Assembly: GCF_010669125.1 (NCBI RefSeq) | Contig: NZ_CP048630.1 | Location: 1,872,001-1,936,000 of the forward strand | Source: Ancylobacter pratisalsi | GTDB taxonomy: Bacteria; Pseudomonadota; Alphaproteobacteria; Rhizobiales; Xanthobacteraceae | Reading direction: 5' to 3' | Length of the DNA: 64,000 nt | In this document: positions 55,678 to 64,000 of the stretch, one piece after another | Numbering within the stretch: position 1 is the first letter of the stretch | Layout of the letters: every line of letters begins with the position of its first letter | Program-made: the position numbers and the translations under genes | Notes under the pieces: generated by a model | The model's database searches: none | What the model was told of the DNA's origin: nothing | Seen by the model: the letters and a program-made list of their open reading frames with translations, nothing else

Positions 55678-57075
55678 CTACGCCTTGGGGGCGGCGGCTT
55701 TCGGCTTTTCGGGCTCCATCGCGGCCTTGGCCGCGTTGTCCCCCTTGCGCGGCCAGTTGTGGCTGAGCACGAAGTCGGAGATGCGCGGGGCGATCTCGGC
55801 GCGGAACCGCGAGCCGTTGAATACGCCGTAATGGCCGACGGTGGGCTGAAGATAATGCGCGCGCATGTCGTCGGGCAGGCTGGAGCACAGCGTCTGCGCC
55901 GCCCGCGTCTGGCCCACACCCGAAATGTCGTCATTCTCGCCCTCGACGGTGAGCAGGGCGACGTTGCGGATCTTGGACGGGTCGACCTTTTCGCCGCGAT
56001 GGGTCATCTCGCCCTTCGGCAGGGCGTGGTCGATGAACACGGTCTGCAGCGTCTGCAGGTAATATTCCGCCGGCAGGTCCATGACCGAGAGATACTCGTC
56101 ATAGAACTCGCGGTGCTTGGCGGCGGAATCACCGTCCCCCTTCACCAGATGGCCGAACATGTCGGCGTGGGCCTGAAGGTGCCGTTCCAGATTCATCGCC
56201 ATGAAGCCGTGAAGCTGCAGGAAGCCGGGATAGACCTGCCGCATCAGGCCGGCATTGGGCCACGGCACGGTAGTGATGACGTTGCGGCGGAACCAGTCCA
56301 GCCCGCGTTCCTGGGCGAAGTCGTTCACCGCGGTCGGGTTCTGGCGGGTATCGATCGGCCCGCCCATCAGCACCATGGACGCGGGCACGTCCGGATCGCC
56401 CATCGCTTCCATGCGCGCCACCGCGGCGAGCACCGGCACCGCCGGCTGGCAGACGGCAAGCACGTGCACGCCCCCGCCCAGATGTCGGAACATCTCGATC
56501 ACATAGTCGATGTAGTCGTCGAGATCGAAGCGCCCCTCGCTCAGCGGCACGTTGCGCGCATCGGTCCAGTCGGTGATGTAGATGTCGTGATTGGGCAGCA
56601 GCGTCTGCACCGTGCCGCGCAGCAGCGTGGCGTAATGGCCCGACAGCGGCGCCACGATCAGCATGCGCGGCTGCGGCCGGCGCGGCGGGGTGGGGAACTC
56701 GCGCACGAAATGCAGCAGGCGGCAGAACGGGCGTTCCCATTCCACCTCGATGCGCACCGGCACGCGGGTGGCCCCGACCACGGTGTCCTCAATGCCCCAG
56801 TCCGGCTTGCCGTAGCGCCGCGTGGTGCGCTCGAACATCTCGCACGCCGCCGACATCGACTTGCCGAAGCTGGTATGGGCCAACGGGTTGGCGGGGTTCC
56901 GGTAATAGAGCCGGTTGGCGTCGGCCATCACCCGCAGGGGGTCGAGCGCCGCATGGCCCATCTCGAACATCCAGTACAGCGGCTTGGAGAAGGCGGACAC
57001 GGCCTCAACCGCGATCTCCGGCGCTTCACTCACCTCTTCCGCGTCGGGCAATTCGCCGAAAACACCGATCGCCAT
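55678..57075 (-). CDS. phaZ: Intracellular polyhydroxyalkanoate depolymerase
   Basis: 465 aa. It matches intracellular PHB depolymerases: FEMGHAALDPLRVMADANRLYYRNPANPLAHT (in parts), then the alpha/beta hydrolase part LIVAPLSGHYATLLRGT, the lipase-box-like VLAVCQPAVPVLA (Cys nucleophile in place of Ser, as known in this group), and YGVFNGSRFRAEIAP with the catalytic His just before it. It degrades PHA granules in the cytosol. The first 35 residues are a Glu/Ala-rich extension; the ATG at 57075 has AGGGAG before it. The tail is Lys/Ala/Pro-rich. Confidence 0.9.
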   Translation of the reverse strand: MAIGVFGELPDAEEVSEAPEIAVEAVSAFSKPLYWMFEMGHAALDPLRVMADANRLYYRNPANPLAHTSFGKSMSAACEMFERTTRRYGKPDWGIEDTVVGATRVPVRIEVEWERPFCRLLHFVREFPTPPRRPQPRMLIVAPLSGHYATLLRGTVQTLLPNHDIYITDWTDARNVPLSEGRFDLDDYIDYVIEMFRHLGGGVHVLAVCQPAVPVLAAVARMEAMGDPDVPASMVLMGGPIDTRQNPTAVNDFAQERGLDWFRRNVITTVPWPNAGLMRQVYPGFLQLHGFMAMNLERHLQAHADMFGHLVKGDGDSAAKHREFYDEYLSVMDLPAEYYLQTLQTVFIDHALPKGEMTHRGEKVDPSKIRNVALLTVEGENDDISGVGQTRAAQTLCSSLPDDMRAHYLQPTVGHYGVFNGSRFRAEIAPRISDFVLSHNWPRKGDNAAKAAMEPEKPKAAAPKA

Positions 57076-57318
57076 GAAAGTCTCCCTGGTTGCGCGCCGT
57101 GCGTCACTCCCGCCGCCTGATCGGCTGCGGGCGCCGCCTGCGGGGCGCCTTGGGCACGCATCCGTTCACGCATGCCTTCCGGTACGTCATTCTCCGCGTA
57201 CCGACCTCCGCACGTCTTGTGCGCTGCAACATAAATAAACCTTCGCGCGGCTTCGTCAATGAAGCCGGCCTCTCGCCCTTTCGTCGCATCTGCGGCTATA
57301 GAGGAAGTGCAGCACGGA

Positions 57319-58704
57319 ATGACCATGACGCCCTCGCTCGACCGCCCCATCGGCGAACGCTATTTCGGCCTTCGGCTCGACACGCTGATCCGCCTGCGCT
57401 GGCTCGCGATTTCGGGCCAGACGCTGGCCATCGTGGTGGTGCACTGGGTGCTCGGCTTCACCCTGCCGATCGGGGCCTGCCTGTCCGTGGTCGCACTCTC
57501 GGGCTGGCTCAATCTCGCGCTGCGGCTGCGCAATCCCGGCGCGCGGCGGCTCTCCGATGTCGAGGCGGCGTGGCTGCTGGCCTATGACATCCTCCAGCTT
57601 GCCGCGCTTCTGTTCCTCACCGGCGGGCTGTCCAATCCGTTCGCCTTCCTCTTCCTCGCCCCGGTGCTGATCTCGGCGACGGCGCTGTCGCCGCGCACCA
57701 CCATCCTGCTCGGCGTGCTGGCCGCGACCTGCGCGGCGCTGGTGGGGCTGTGGCAGATGCCGCTGCCCTGGGTCGATGGCGGGGCGCTGGGCGGGGCGCC
57801 GCTGCTGCCGCCGGTGTACCTCTCCGCCATCTGGTGCGCGCTCGCCATCGCCATCGCCTTTATCGGCGTCCATGCGTGGCGGGTGGCCGAAGAGACGCGC
57901 GAACTTTCCGAGGCGCTGGCCGCGACCGAGCTGGTGCTGGCGCGCGAGCAGCACCTCTCCGCGCTGGACGGGCTGGCCGCCGCCGCCGCCCATGAGCTGG
58001 GGACGCCGCTCGGCACCATCACCGTGGTCGCCAAGGAACTGGCGCGCTCGCTTCCTCCCGACAGCCCGATGAGCGACGACATCAGCCTGCTGGGCGAACA
58101 GGCCGAGCGCTGCCGCGCGATCCTGCGCACGCTCACCTCGCTCGGCGGCGGCGACGCGCCCTTCGACCGCATGCCGGTCTCCCACATCCTGGAGGACGTG
58201 GTCGCCCCGCACCGCAATTTCGGCATCGCCATCGAGGTCACCATGCCGGCCCGGGGCGGCGCCGAGCCGATCATCGCCCGCAATCCGGGGCTGCTCTACG
58301 GGCTGGGCAACATCGTGGAGAACGCGGTCGACTTCGCCAATGGGCGGGTCGACATCGTCGCCAACTGGACCGAGTCGGACATGACCGTCACCGTCACGGA
58401 TGACGGGCCCGGCTTTCCTCCCGAGCTCATCGACAGCATCGGCGCGCCCTATGTCACCAGTCGCGGCCGCCATCGCTGGCGCCGGGAGGCGGAGGAGGAG
58501 GGCGAGGAAAACAGCGAGGGCCGGCGCGAGGGGCTGGGGCTCGGCGTGTTCATCGCCAAGACGCTGCTGGAGCGCTCCGGCGCCGAGCTCAGCTTCCTCA
58601 ACCGCGCGTCTCCCGCCCATGGCGCCTCGGTCTCGGTGCGCTGGCCGCGCCGGGCGATCGACATCTCCGGCGAGGGCCCGGCCGGCGGGCGCGGAGAGGG
58701 TTGA
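57319..58704 (+). CDS. actS: Redox-sensing histidine kinase ActS/RegB
   Basis: 461 aa. Six membrane helices in the first 200 residues, the quinone-binding motif GGLSNPF (residues 102-108), the H box AAAHELGTPLGT with His225, and the redox Cys265 in EQAERCRAIL. With this start His225 and Cys265 have the same numbers as in Rhodobacter capsulatus RegB. ATPase boxes (ENAVDFANG, TDDGPGFP, GLGLGVFIAKTLLERSGA) follow, with a 25-residue Arg/Glu-rich insertion before the last. It senses redox state through quinones and phosphorylates ActR. The next ATG at 57325 is also possible. Confidence 0.92.
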   Translation: MTMTPSLDRPIGERYFGLRLDTLIRLRWLAISGQTLAIVVVHWVLGFTLPIGACLSVVALSGWLNLALRLRNPGARRLSDVEAAWLLAYDILQLAALLFLTGGLSNPFAFLFLAPVLISATALSPRTTILLGVLAATCAALVGLWQMPLPWVDGGALGGAPLLPPVYLSAIWCALAIAIAFIGVHAWRVAEETRELSEALAATELVLAREQHLSALDGLAAAAAHELGTPLGTITVVAKELARSLPPDSPMSDDISLLGEQAERCRAILRTLTSLGGGDAPFDRMPVSHILEDVVAPHRNFGIAIEVTMPARGGAEPIIARNPGLLYGLGNIVENAVDFANGRVDIVANWTESDMTVTVTDDGPGFPPELIDSIGAPYVTSRGRHRWRREAEEEGEENSEGRREGLGLGVFIAKTLLERSGAELSFLNRASPAHGASVSVRWPRRAIDISGEGPAGGRGEG

Positions 58705-58822
58705 CCGGGGGCGGCAAAGCCTTCATCGGAAGCTGCTTTTTGCGCTCCCGCACACGGGCGTGTAATCTGTTCGCAAAACAGAACGAATTGGACGCCGGCC
58801 TCGGCGCTCGGGAAGACGCCAC

Positions 58823-59371
58823 ATGCTTGATACGACGTCGGAAATGATCGACCGCACGCTGCTCATCGTGGACGATGACCGCCCGTTCCTGCAGCGACTT
58901 GCCCGGGCCATGGAATCACGCGGCTTCACCGTGACCACGGCGGAGACGGTGGCCGACGGCCTCGCCAGCGTCGAGGGCAGCGCGCCCGCCTACGCGGTCG
59001 TCGACATGCGGCTGGGTGATGGAAACGGGCTCGACGTCATCTCCGCGCTGAAGCGCCGCCGCCCGGAAGCGCGCGGCATCATCCTCACCGGTTATGGCAA
59101 CATCGCCACCGCCGTGAACGCGGTGAAGATGGGCGCGGTCGACTACCTCGCCAAGCCCGCCGATGCCGACGACATCTTCGCCGCGCTGAGCGCGCAGGGC
59201 GACTACAAGCCCCAGCTCCCCGAGAACCCGATGTCCGCCGACCGGGTGCGCTGGGAGCATATCCAGCGCGTCTACGAATTGTGCGGGCGCAACGTGTCGG
59301 AAACCGCGCGCCGCCTCTCCATGCACCGCCGCACGCTGCAACGCATCCTGGCCAAGCGCGCCCCGCGCTGA
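58823..59371 (+). CDS. actR: Redox response regulator ActR/RegA
   Basis: 182 aa. Receiver domain with LLIVDDDRPF, phospho-acceptor Asp61 in AVVDMRLGDG, and DYLAKPADADD (Lys); a Pro-rich linker, PENPMSADRVRWEHIQRVY, and a Fis-type helix-turn-helix ETARRLSMHRRTLQRILAKR. This protein regulates respiration, photosynthesis, hydrogenase, CO2 and N2 fixation genes in related alphaproteobacteria. It is 118 nt after actS, in the same direction, with no obvious terminator between. Confidence 0.93.
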   Translation: MLDTTSEMIDRTLLIVDDDRPFLQRLARAMESRGFTVTTAETVADGLASVEGSAPAYAVVDMRLGDGNGLDVISALKRRRPEARGIILTGYGNIATAVNAVKMGAVDYLAKPADADDIFAALSAQGDYKPQLPENPMSADRVRWEHIQRVYELCGRNVSETARRLSMHRRTLQRILAKRAPR

Positions 59372-59439
59372 GCCGGGCGCCTGCGGGCGGGGCCGCCGCG
59401 CCTAGCGGCAGCCGCGCCGGGCTCTCGCCGACCTCCGCC

Positions 59440-60438
59440 TCACACCCGCAGACCGTTCTCCGCCGCCAGCGCCTTCAGCCCCTTCTCGGGGCGGGCGCCG
59501 ATATGGCTGATGATCTCGGCGGCGCACAGGGCGCCGAGCTTCAGCGATTCCTCCGGGCTGAAGCCGCGCGCGAAGCCGTGGAGATAGCCGGCCGCGAACA
59601 GGTCGCCCGCGCCCGTGGTGTCCACCACCTTCGCCACCGGGAACGCGTCGACCGAGGCCATCTCGTCGCCGGCGACCGAGAGCGCGCCCTTTTCCGAGCG
59701 CGTCACCACGGCGCGGCGGGCCTCACGGCGCAGCGTGCCCAGCGCGGTGTCGAAATCGGTCTCGTAGAGCGACATCAGCTCCGCCTCATTGGCGAACACC
59801 AGGTCGACCACGCCCTCGCGGATCAGCTTCAGGAACTCGTCGCGGTAGCGTCCGACACAGAACGCGTCGGAAAGCGTCAGCGCCACGGTGCGCCCGGCCT
59901 TGTGGGCGATGTCGGCAGCCTTGAGGAAAGCCTCCTTCGCCGGCGGCGGATCCCACAGATAGCCTTCGAGATAGGTCACGGTGGCGCTCGCCACCATCCC
60001 GGCGTCCACATCGACGGGGGAAAGGTCCTGCGCCGCGCCGAGGAAGGTGTTCATGGTGCGCTCGCCGTCCGGCGTCACCAGAATGAGGCAGCGCGCCGTG
60101 GTCGGCCCGGCGGCGGCGGCGGGTGTGCCGAAGGCGACGCCGGCGGCGCGGATGTCATGGGCGAAGATGCCGCCCAGCTCGTCATCGCGCACCTTGCCGA
60201 TGAAGCCGGCGCGCCCGCCGAGCGCGGCGATGCCGACCATGGTGTTGGCGGCCGAGCCGCCGGAGATCTCCACGCCCGGCCCCATCGCGCCGTAAACGGC
60301 CTCGGCGCGCGGCTCGTCGATCAGCGTCATGCCGCCCTTGCGCATGTCATGCGTGAGGAGGAACGCCTCCTCGGCGCGGGAGATCACGTCGACAATGGCA
60401 TTGCCGAAGCCGATCACATCAAGCTGCTGGGCGGTCAC
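59440..60438 (-). CDS. PfkB-family kinase, adenosine kinase-like (GTG start)
   Basis: 332 aa, ribokinase-type. Motifs: VIGFGNAIVDVI near the start, GGSAANTMVGIAALGGRAGFIGKV (in parts), and the PfkB anion-hole signature DTTGAGDLFAAGYLHGF near the end (catalytic Asp). It best fits the adenosine kinase group, which makes AMP from adenosine, but other sugar or nucleoside substrates cannot be excluded. The GTG at 60438 was chosen because the family starts there; the frame runs to 60576 with a basic, unlikely leader. It converges on actR. Confidence 0.83.
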   Translation of the reverse strand: MTAQQLDVIGFGNAIVDVISRAEEAFLLTHDMRKGGMTLIDEPRAEAVYGAMGPGVEISGGSAANTMVGIAALGGRAGFIGKVRDDELGGIFAHDIRAAGVAFGTPAAAAGPTTARCLILVTPDGERTMNTFLGAAQDLSPVDVDAGMVASATVTYLEGYLWDPPPAKEAFLKAADIAHKAGRTVALTLSDAFCVGRYRDEFLKLIREGVVDLVFANEAELMSLYETDFDTALGTLRREARRAVVTRSEKGALSVAGDEMASVDAFPVAKVVDTTGAGDLFAAGYLHGFARGFSPEESLKLGALCAAEIISHIGARPEKGLKALAAENGLRV

Positions 60439-60593
60439 AGGGCGGCCTTTCGCTGGAGAAAACGCACCCTTTGCCGGTAGCAGAGCGGGGCGCCTCCCGC
60501 AACGTCGACGGGCGGGGAAAACCTGAAGAGACGCCCCCCGGATGGCGGATGCGCGCGCTTTGCGGCGGCCGGGCAAGCGTCTATTGCTAGCCC

Positions 60594-62135
60594 ATGGCCC
60601 TCCTGCGCCGCGCCTCGACCGTCGCTCTCATCACCCTCGGCTCGCGCGGGCTCGGCTTCGTGCGCGACGCGATGGTCGCGGCGCTGTTCGGCACCGGGAT
60701 GGTCGCGGATGCCTCGGTGGCCGGGCTCGCCCTGCCCCAGCTCGCGCGTCGCCTGCTCGGGGAAGGCGCGCTCAATGCCGCCATCCTTCCGGCACTGGCG
60801 CGCGAGGAGGAGGACGGGCGCGCGCGGCTGGCCGGCGCGGCGCTGCTGCTGTTCGCGCTGGCCGCGCTGGCCGTCAGCGCGGCGCTGTTCGTGTTCATGA
60901 CCCCGGTGGTCGGCGTGCTGGCGCCGGGCTTCGATATGGAAGGCCCGCGAGGGACCGGCGCGGTAATGGTGGCCCGGTTCGCCATCGCCTGCGTCCCGCT
61001 GGCGCTGGTGGCCGGGGTGCTGGGCGCCGTCACCAATGCCGGCGGGCGCTACGCCGCCCCCGCCTTCGGCCCGGTGGCGGGAAACCTCGCCGTCATCGCG
61101 CTGATCATCGCGCTCATGATGGCGGGCGGGCGCGGCATGGCGATGGACACCGCCCTGTTGTGGCTCGCCGGGGCGGCGCTCGCGGGGGCGCTGACGCAGT
61201 TCGCCCTGGTCGCCCTCGCCGTGCCGGCCGGCGCGCTGGCGGTGCCGCGCAGCGATGACCTGGCCCGGGCGTTGCCAATGCTGGGCGCGGCGCTGCCGAG
61301 TCTGTTCGCCAGCGCGCTGCCGCAGCTGCGCTTCCTCGTCGCCGCCGCGGCGGCCTCCGCCCTTACAGGGGGCGTGGCGGCCCTGTTCTACGCCACGCGG
61401 CTGGTCGAATTGCCGCTCGGCCTCGTCGGCGCCAGCGCCGGAGCGGTGCTGCTGCCCGCGCTGGCGCAAAACCCCGCCGGAAAGGGGGCGCGCGGCGGCA
61501 CGCAGGTCGGCGCCCACGGCGTCGAGGCCGCGCTGGCGCTCTCGCTGCCGGCCGCGCTCGGGCTCGCCGTGCTGGCCGAACCCATCGTCGCCGTCCTGTT
61601 CCAGCGCGGCGCCTTCGATGCCGAGGCGACGCGCCTCACCGCTACCGCCATGGCGCTGATCGCCCTCACCCTGCCGCTACAGGCGTCCGAGAAGGTGCTG
61701 GCGGCCATCGCCTTCACCCAGGGGCTGTCGCGGCTGGTGACGCGGTTCGGCCTCCTCGCGCTGGGCATCGGCGCGGTGGTCGGCTTCAGTGCGACCCCGA
61801 TGCTGGGCATTGCCGGCCCGGCGCTGGGCGTGCTCGCTTCCAGCCTCGCCAGCCTGTGCGGGCTGGCACTCGCGCTCGGCCGGCGCCGCCTCATCGTGCT
61901 CGACCGGCCGGCCTGGCGCCGGCTGCGCGGGCTCGGCGGCGCCGCTCTCGCCATGGCGGGGGCGATCGCGCTGGCACGGCTGGCGCTCGCGGGTCCGCTG
62001 GCTGGCGGCGGCGTGAGGGGCGCGGGCGCGCTGGCGGTGCTGGTCGCCGGCGGGGTGGTGGTCTACGGCGTCGCGGCCAGGCTGTTCGGCGGCATCGCCT
62101 TCGCGACCCTGCGCGCGGCCTTCGCCCGGCGGTGA
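60594..62135 (+). CDS. murJ: Lipid II flippase MurJ (MviN)
   Basis: 513 aa with 13-14 membrane helices. MurJ moves the peptidoglycan precursor lipid II across the inner membrane. Motifs: [22 protein letters not shown] (part of the MOP fold), [22 protein letters not shown] and [26 protein letters not shown]. The start is ATG at 60594. It is 118 nt before trpS, an order I know from related bacteria; the gap holds no gene. Confidence 0.95.
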   Translation: MALLRRASTVALITLGSRGLGFVRDAMVAALFGTGMVADASVAGLALPQLARRLLGEGALNAAILPALAREEEDGRARLAGAALLLFALAALAVSAALFVFMTPVVGVLAPGFDMEGPRGTGAVMVARFAIACVPLALVAGVLGAVTNAGGRYAAPAFGPVAGNLAVIALIIALMMAGGRGMAMDTALLWLAGAALAGALTQFALVALAVPAGALAVPRSDDLARALPMLGAALPSLFASALPQLRFLVAAAAASALTGGVAALFYATRLVELPLGLVGASAGAVLLPALAQNPAGKGARGGTQVGAHGVEAALALSLPAALGLAVLAEPIVAVLFQRGAFDAEATRLTATAMALIALTLPLQASEKVLAAIAFTQGLSRLVTRFGLLALGIGAVVGFSATPMLGIAGPALGVLASSLASLCGLALALGRRRLIVLDRPAWRRLRGLGGAALAMAGAIALARLALAGPLAGGGVRGAGALAVLVAGGVVVYGVAARLFGGIAFATLRAAFARR

Positions 62136-62253
62136 CGGCGCGGGCGCGGCCCCGGCCCGGCTTGCTCCCATCGGGCATGCATGCCATAGCCCCGCGCACG
62201 CGCGGTTTGGCGCACGGCGCCTTCGGGGCGCAGGGCTATCGGGACGTTACGAC

Positions 62254-63312
62254 ATGGGCTTCAAGGAACGGGTGTTTTCCGGCGTCCAGCCGACCGGAAA
62301 TCTGCATCTCGGCAATTATCTCGGCGCCATCAAGCGCTTCGCCGAACTGCAGGAGAGCTATGAGTGCATCTACTGCGTGGTGGATATGCACGCCATCACC
62401 CAGGACATGCGCGTGTGGGGCGGGCCGGAAGAGCTGAAACGCTGCATCCGCGAGGTCACCTCCGCCTATCTCGCCGCCGGCATCGATCCCGCGAAGAACA
62501 TCGTGTTCAACCAGAGCCAGGTCTCCGGCCATGCCGAGCTGGCCTGGGTGTTCAACTGCGTCGCCCGGCTGGGCTGGCTCAACCGCATGACCCAGTTCAA
62601 GGAAAAGGCCGGCAAGGACCGCGAGAACGCCTCGGTCGGCCTTTACGCCTATCCGACCCTGATGGCGGCCGACATTCTGCTGTACCGCGCCACCCATGTG
62701 CCGGTGGGCGAGGACCAGAAGCAGCACATCGAGCTGACCCGCGACATCGCGCAGAAGTTCAACAATGACTTCGCCGCCTCCATCACCCGTCTCGGGCTTG
62801 GCGACGCCGCGCTCGAAGGCGGGTACTTCCCGCTCACCGAGCCGCTGATCGGCGGGCCGGCGGCGCGGGTGATGAGCCTGCGCGACGGCTCGAAGAAGAT
62901 GTCGAAGTCCGATCCGTCGGATCTGTCGCGCATCAACCTCACCGACGACGCCGACGCCGTGGCCTCGAAGATCCGCAAGGCCAAGACCGACCCCGAGCCG
63001 CTGCCCTCCGAGGCCGACGGGCTGAAGGGGCGGCCGGAGGCGGAGAACCTCGTCGGCATCTATGCCGCGCTGTCGGGCGAATCGCGCGAGAGCATTCTGG
63101 CCACCTTCGGGGGCGGGCAGTTCTCCACCTTTAAGGCGGCGCTGGTCGACCTCGCCGTCACCCGGCTGGGGCCGATCGGTGGCGAGATGAAGCGCCTCGT
63201 CGCCGACCCCGGCCATATCGACGCCATCCTGCGCAATGGCGCGGAACGCGCCCGGGTCATCGCCGACGAGACCATGGGCCAGGTGAAGGACATTCTCGGC
63301 TTCGTGCGCTGA
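62254..63312 (+). CDS. trpS: Tryptophan--tRNA ligase
   Basis: 352 aa, class I aminoacyl-tRNA synthetase. The HIGH-like motif is [18 protein letters not shown], and the KMSKS motif is present as [11 protein letters not shown]. It charges tRNA-Trp. The end is the normal length for the family. A GGGAC/GTCCC hairpin without T run follows at about 63332-63346 but is not a convincing terminator. Confidence 0.96.
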   Translation: MGFKERVFSGVQPTGNLHLGNYLGAIKRFAELQESYECIYCVVDMHAITQDMRVWGGPEELKRCIREVTSAYLAAGIDPAKNIVFNQSQVSGHAELAWVFNCVARLGWLNRMTQFKEKAGKDRENASVGLYAYPTLMAADILLYRATHVPVGEDQKQHIELTRDIAQKFNNDFAASITRLGLGDAALEGGYFPLTEPLIGGPAARVMSLRDGSKKMSKSDPSDLSRINLTDDADAVASKIRKAKTDPEPLPSEADGLKGRPEAENLVGIYAALSGESRESILATFGGGQFSTFKAALVDLAVTRLGPIGGEMKRLVADPGHIDAILRNGAERARVIADETMGQVKDILGFVR

Positions 63313-63462
63313 ACCGGGCGCCGGCCGGCGCGGGACCCACGTCCCGGCCGGGCGGAACGATCCGGGCGGGCACGAACGACGCTTGACCTGACCGCCCGGC
63401 ACTGTCCTGTGCTATGAGGCGAAGGGGCCACGGCCCCGCCCGCCACCCAACGGGAAGCTGCC

Positions 63463-63960
63463 ATGCCGCGCAGGCGCCAGAGTCACGAGCCCGGCCATCG
63501 CCGCAAGTTCATCGTGGTGATCGACGACACCGTCGAATGCGACCGCGCGGTGCATTACGCCGCGCGCCGCGCCGCGCGCACCGGTGGCGCCGTGGTGATG
63601 CTCAGCGTGCTCGAACTGGCGGACGTGCAGAGCCAGTGGCTCGGCGTCGCCGACCTGATGCGCGCCGAGGCCACCGACAAGGCCGAGCAGCGCCAGGAGC
63701 ATTTCGCCGCCCGGGCGCGCGCCCTTGCCGGCGTCGAATGCGAGCGGGTGATCGCCGAGGGCAAGATCGACGAAGAGATCATGAAGCAGATCGAGGCGGA
63801 CGAGGACATCGCGATCCTCGTGCTTGCCACGGGCACCGGCAATGAGGGACCCGGCCCGCTGGTCACCGCCCTTGCCTCCGGGAGCTGGGCCGGCCTTGCC
63901 GTGCCGATCACCATCGTGCCCGGCGGCCTCACGGACAGCGAGATCGACGCACTGGCGTAA
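63463..63960 (+). CDS. Universal stress protein family protein
   Basis: 165 aa with a Usp fold. Family signs: FIVVIDDTVECDRAVHYAARRAAR (start of the sheet, with Asp and Ala), and ILVLATGTGNEGPGPLVTALASGSW near the end, which corresponds to the ATP-loop region G-x2-G-x9-G(S/T), though its spacing here is not exact. The first 13 residues are basic. Function is stress-related in general; no specific role is shown. The 40 bases after it carry no gene. Confidence 0.85.
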   Translation: MPRRRQSHEPGHRRKFIVVIDDTVECDRAVHYAARRAARTGGAVVMLSVLELADVQSQWLGVADLMRAEATDKAEQRQEHFAARARALAGVECERVIAEGKIDEEIMKQIEADEDIAILVLATGTGNEGPGPLVTALASGSWAGLAVPITIVPGGLTDSEIDALA

Positions 63961-64000
63961 GCGAGGTGAGGCCGCGCGGGCGTTTTCGGGCGCGGGCGCA

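Noticed and set aside
58440..58540. Frameshift or foreign insertion in actS
   Set aside because: The Arg/Glu-rich stretch before the last ATPase box is in frame, and this position is variable in length across RegB-type kinases, so it is not taken as damage.
63320..63360. Terminator after trpS
   Set aside because: A GGGAC/GTCCC hairpin is present but there is no T run on either strand; it could be chance in GC-rich DNA.

Overview
The window reads as an uninterrupted stretch of chromosome from a high-GC alphaproteobacterium of the order Hyphomicrobiales (Rhizobiales). It may be close to Xanthobacteraceae (Ancylobacter/Starkeya/Xanthobacter type), but that is inference from gene content; no rRNA or marker comparison was possible. 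Support comes from alphaproteobacterial families (DUF4170, DUF2093, DUF6101-like, TIGR02301, MmcB, FzlA, PmtA, ActS/ActR) and from the dnaK-dnaJ-pmtA-FMN reductase-pyrF order. I saw no tRNA, rRNA, insertion sequence, prophage or CRISPR array. Nearly all of the window is dense housekeeping sequence, and most long antisense reading frames are GC-driven shadows.

Layout. 0-5.3 kb: an exported protein cut by the left edge, a DUF6101-like gene, then a lipid A/Kdo run (IMPase/CysQ-like, DUF4170, DUF374 acyltransferase, waaA, lpxK). 5.3-14.9 kb: DUF2093 and xseA on the minus strand, glyQ-glyS, DUF3096, DoxX, ppdK and an isochorismatase-fold hydrolase lacking its cysteine. 14.9-21 kb: mutS, mmcB, a two-gene chromate transporter and a MATE exporter. 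21-27 kb: argB, HAD nucleotidase, dapD, dapE, NUDIX, TIGR02301 and small genes. 27-33.8 kb (minus strand): rpsU, a duplicated DUF1330 protein, pyrF, FMN reductase, pmtA, dnaJ and dnaK, the last behind a textbook RpoH promoter. 33.9-37.2 kb (minus): an HlyD-like/small membrane protein pair, a TIM-barrel isomerase and a VOC protein. 37.4-40.3 kb: fzlA, queG and an SDR. 40.4-45 kb: a tetR gene, a 655-bp non-coding and structured region, kup and a flippase-like membrane protein.

45-53.9 kb is a phosphate island. An exported protein and ppk2 lie on the minus strand, divergent from phoR-pstS-pstC-pstA-pstB-phoU-phoB. A three-repeat Pho box sits just after phoR and in front of pstS, so PhoB~P should drive the high-affinity phosphate transporter and its own gene, with PPK2 linking phosphate status to polyphosphate. 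53.9-64 kb: SDR/LysR divergent pair, PHA depolymerase, the redox two-component system actS/actR, a PfkB-family kinase, murJ, trpS and a universal stress protein.

No clearly new multi-gene system stood out. The most promising unexplained items are: the TetR-type operator, promoter and stem-loops in front of kup; the 24-bp perfect palindrome behind kup; a start-codon-abutting hairpin that hides the Shine-Dalgarno sequence of the DUF6101-like gene; the 14-bp repeats between pstS and pstC; the orphan HlyD pair; and the exported protein that follows ppk2 by 7 nt.
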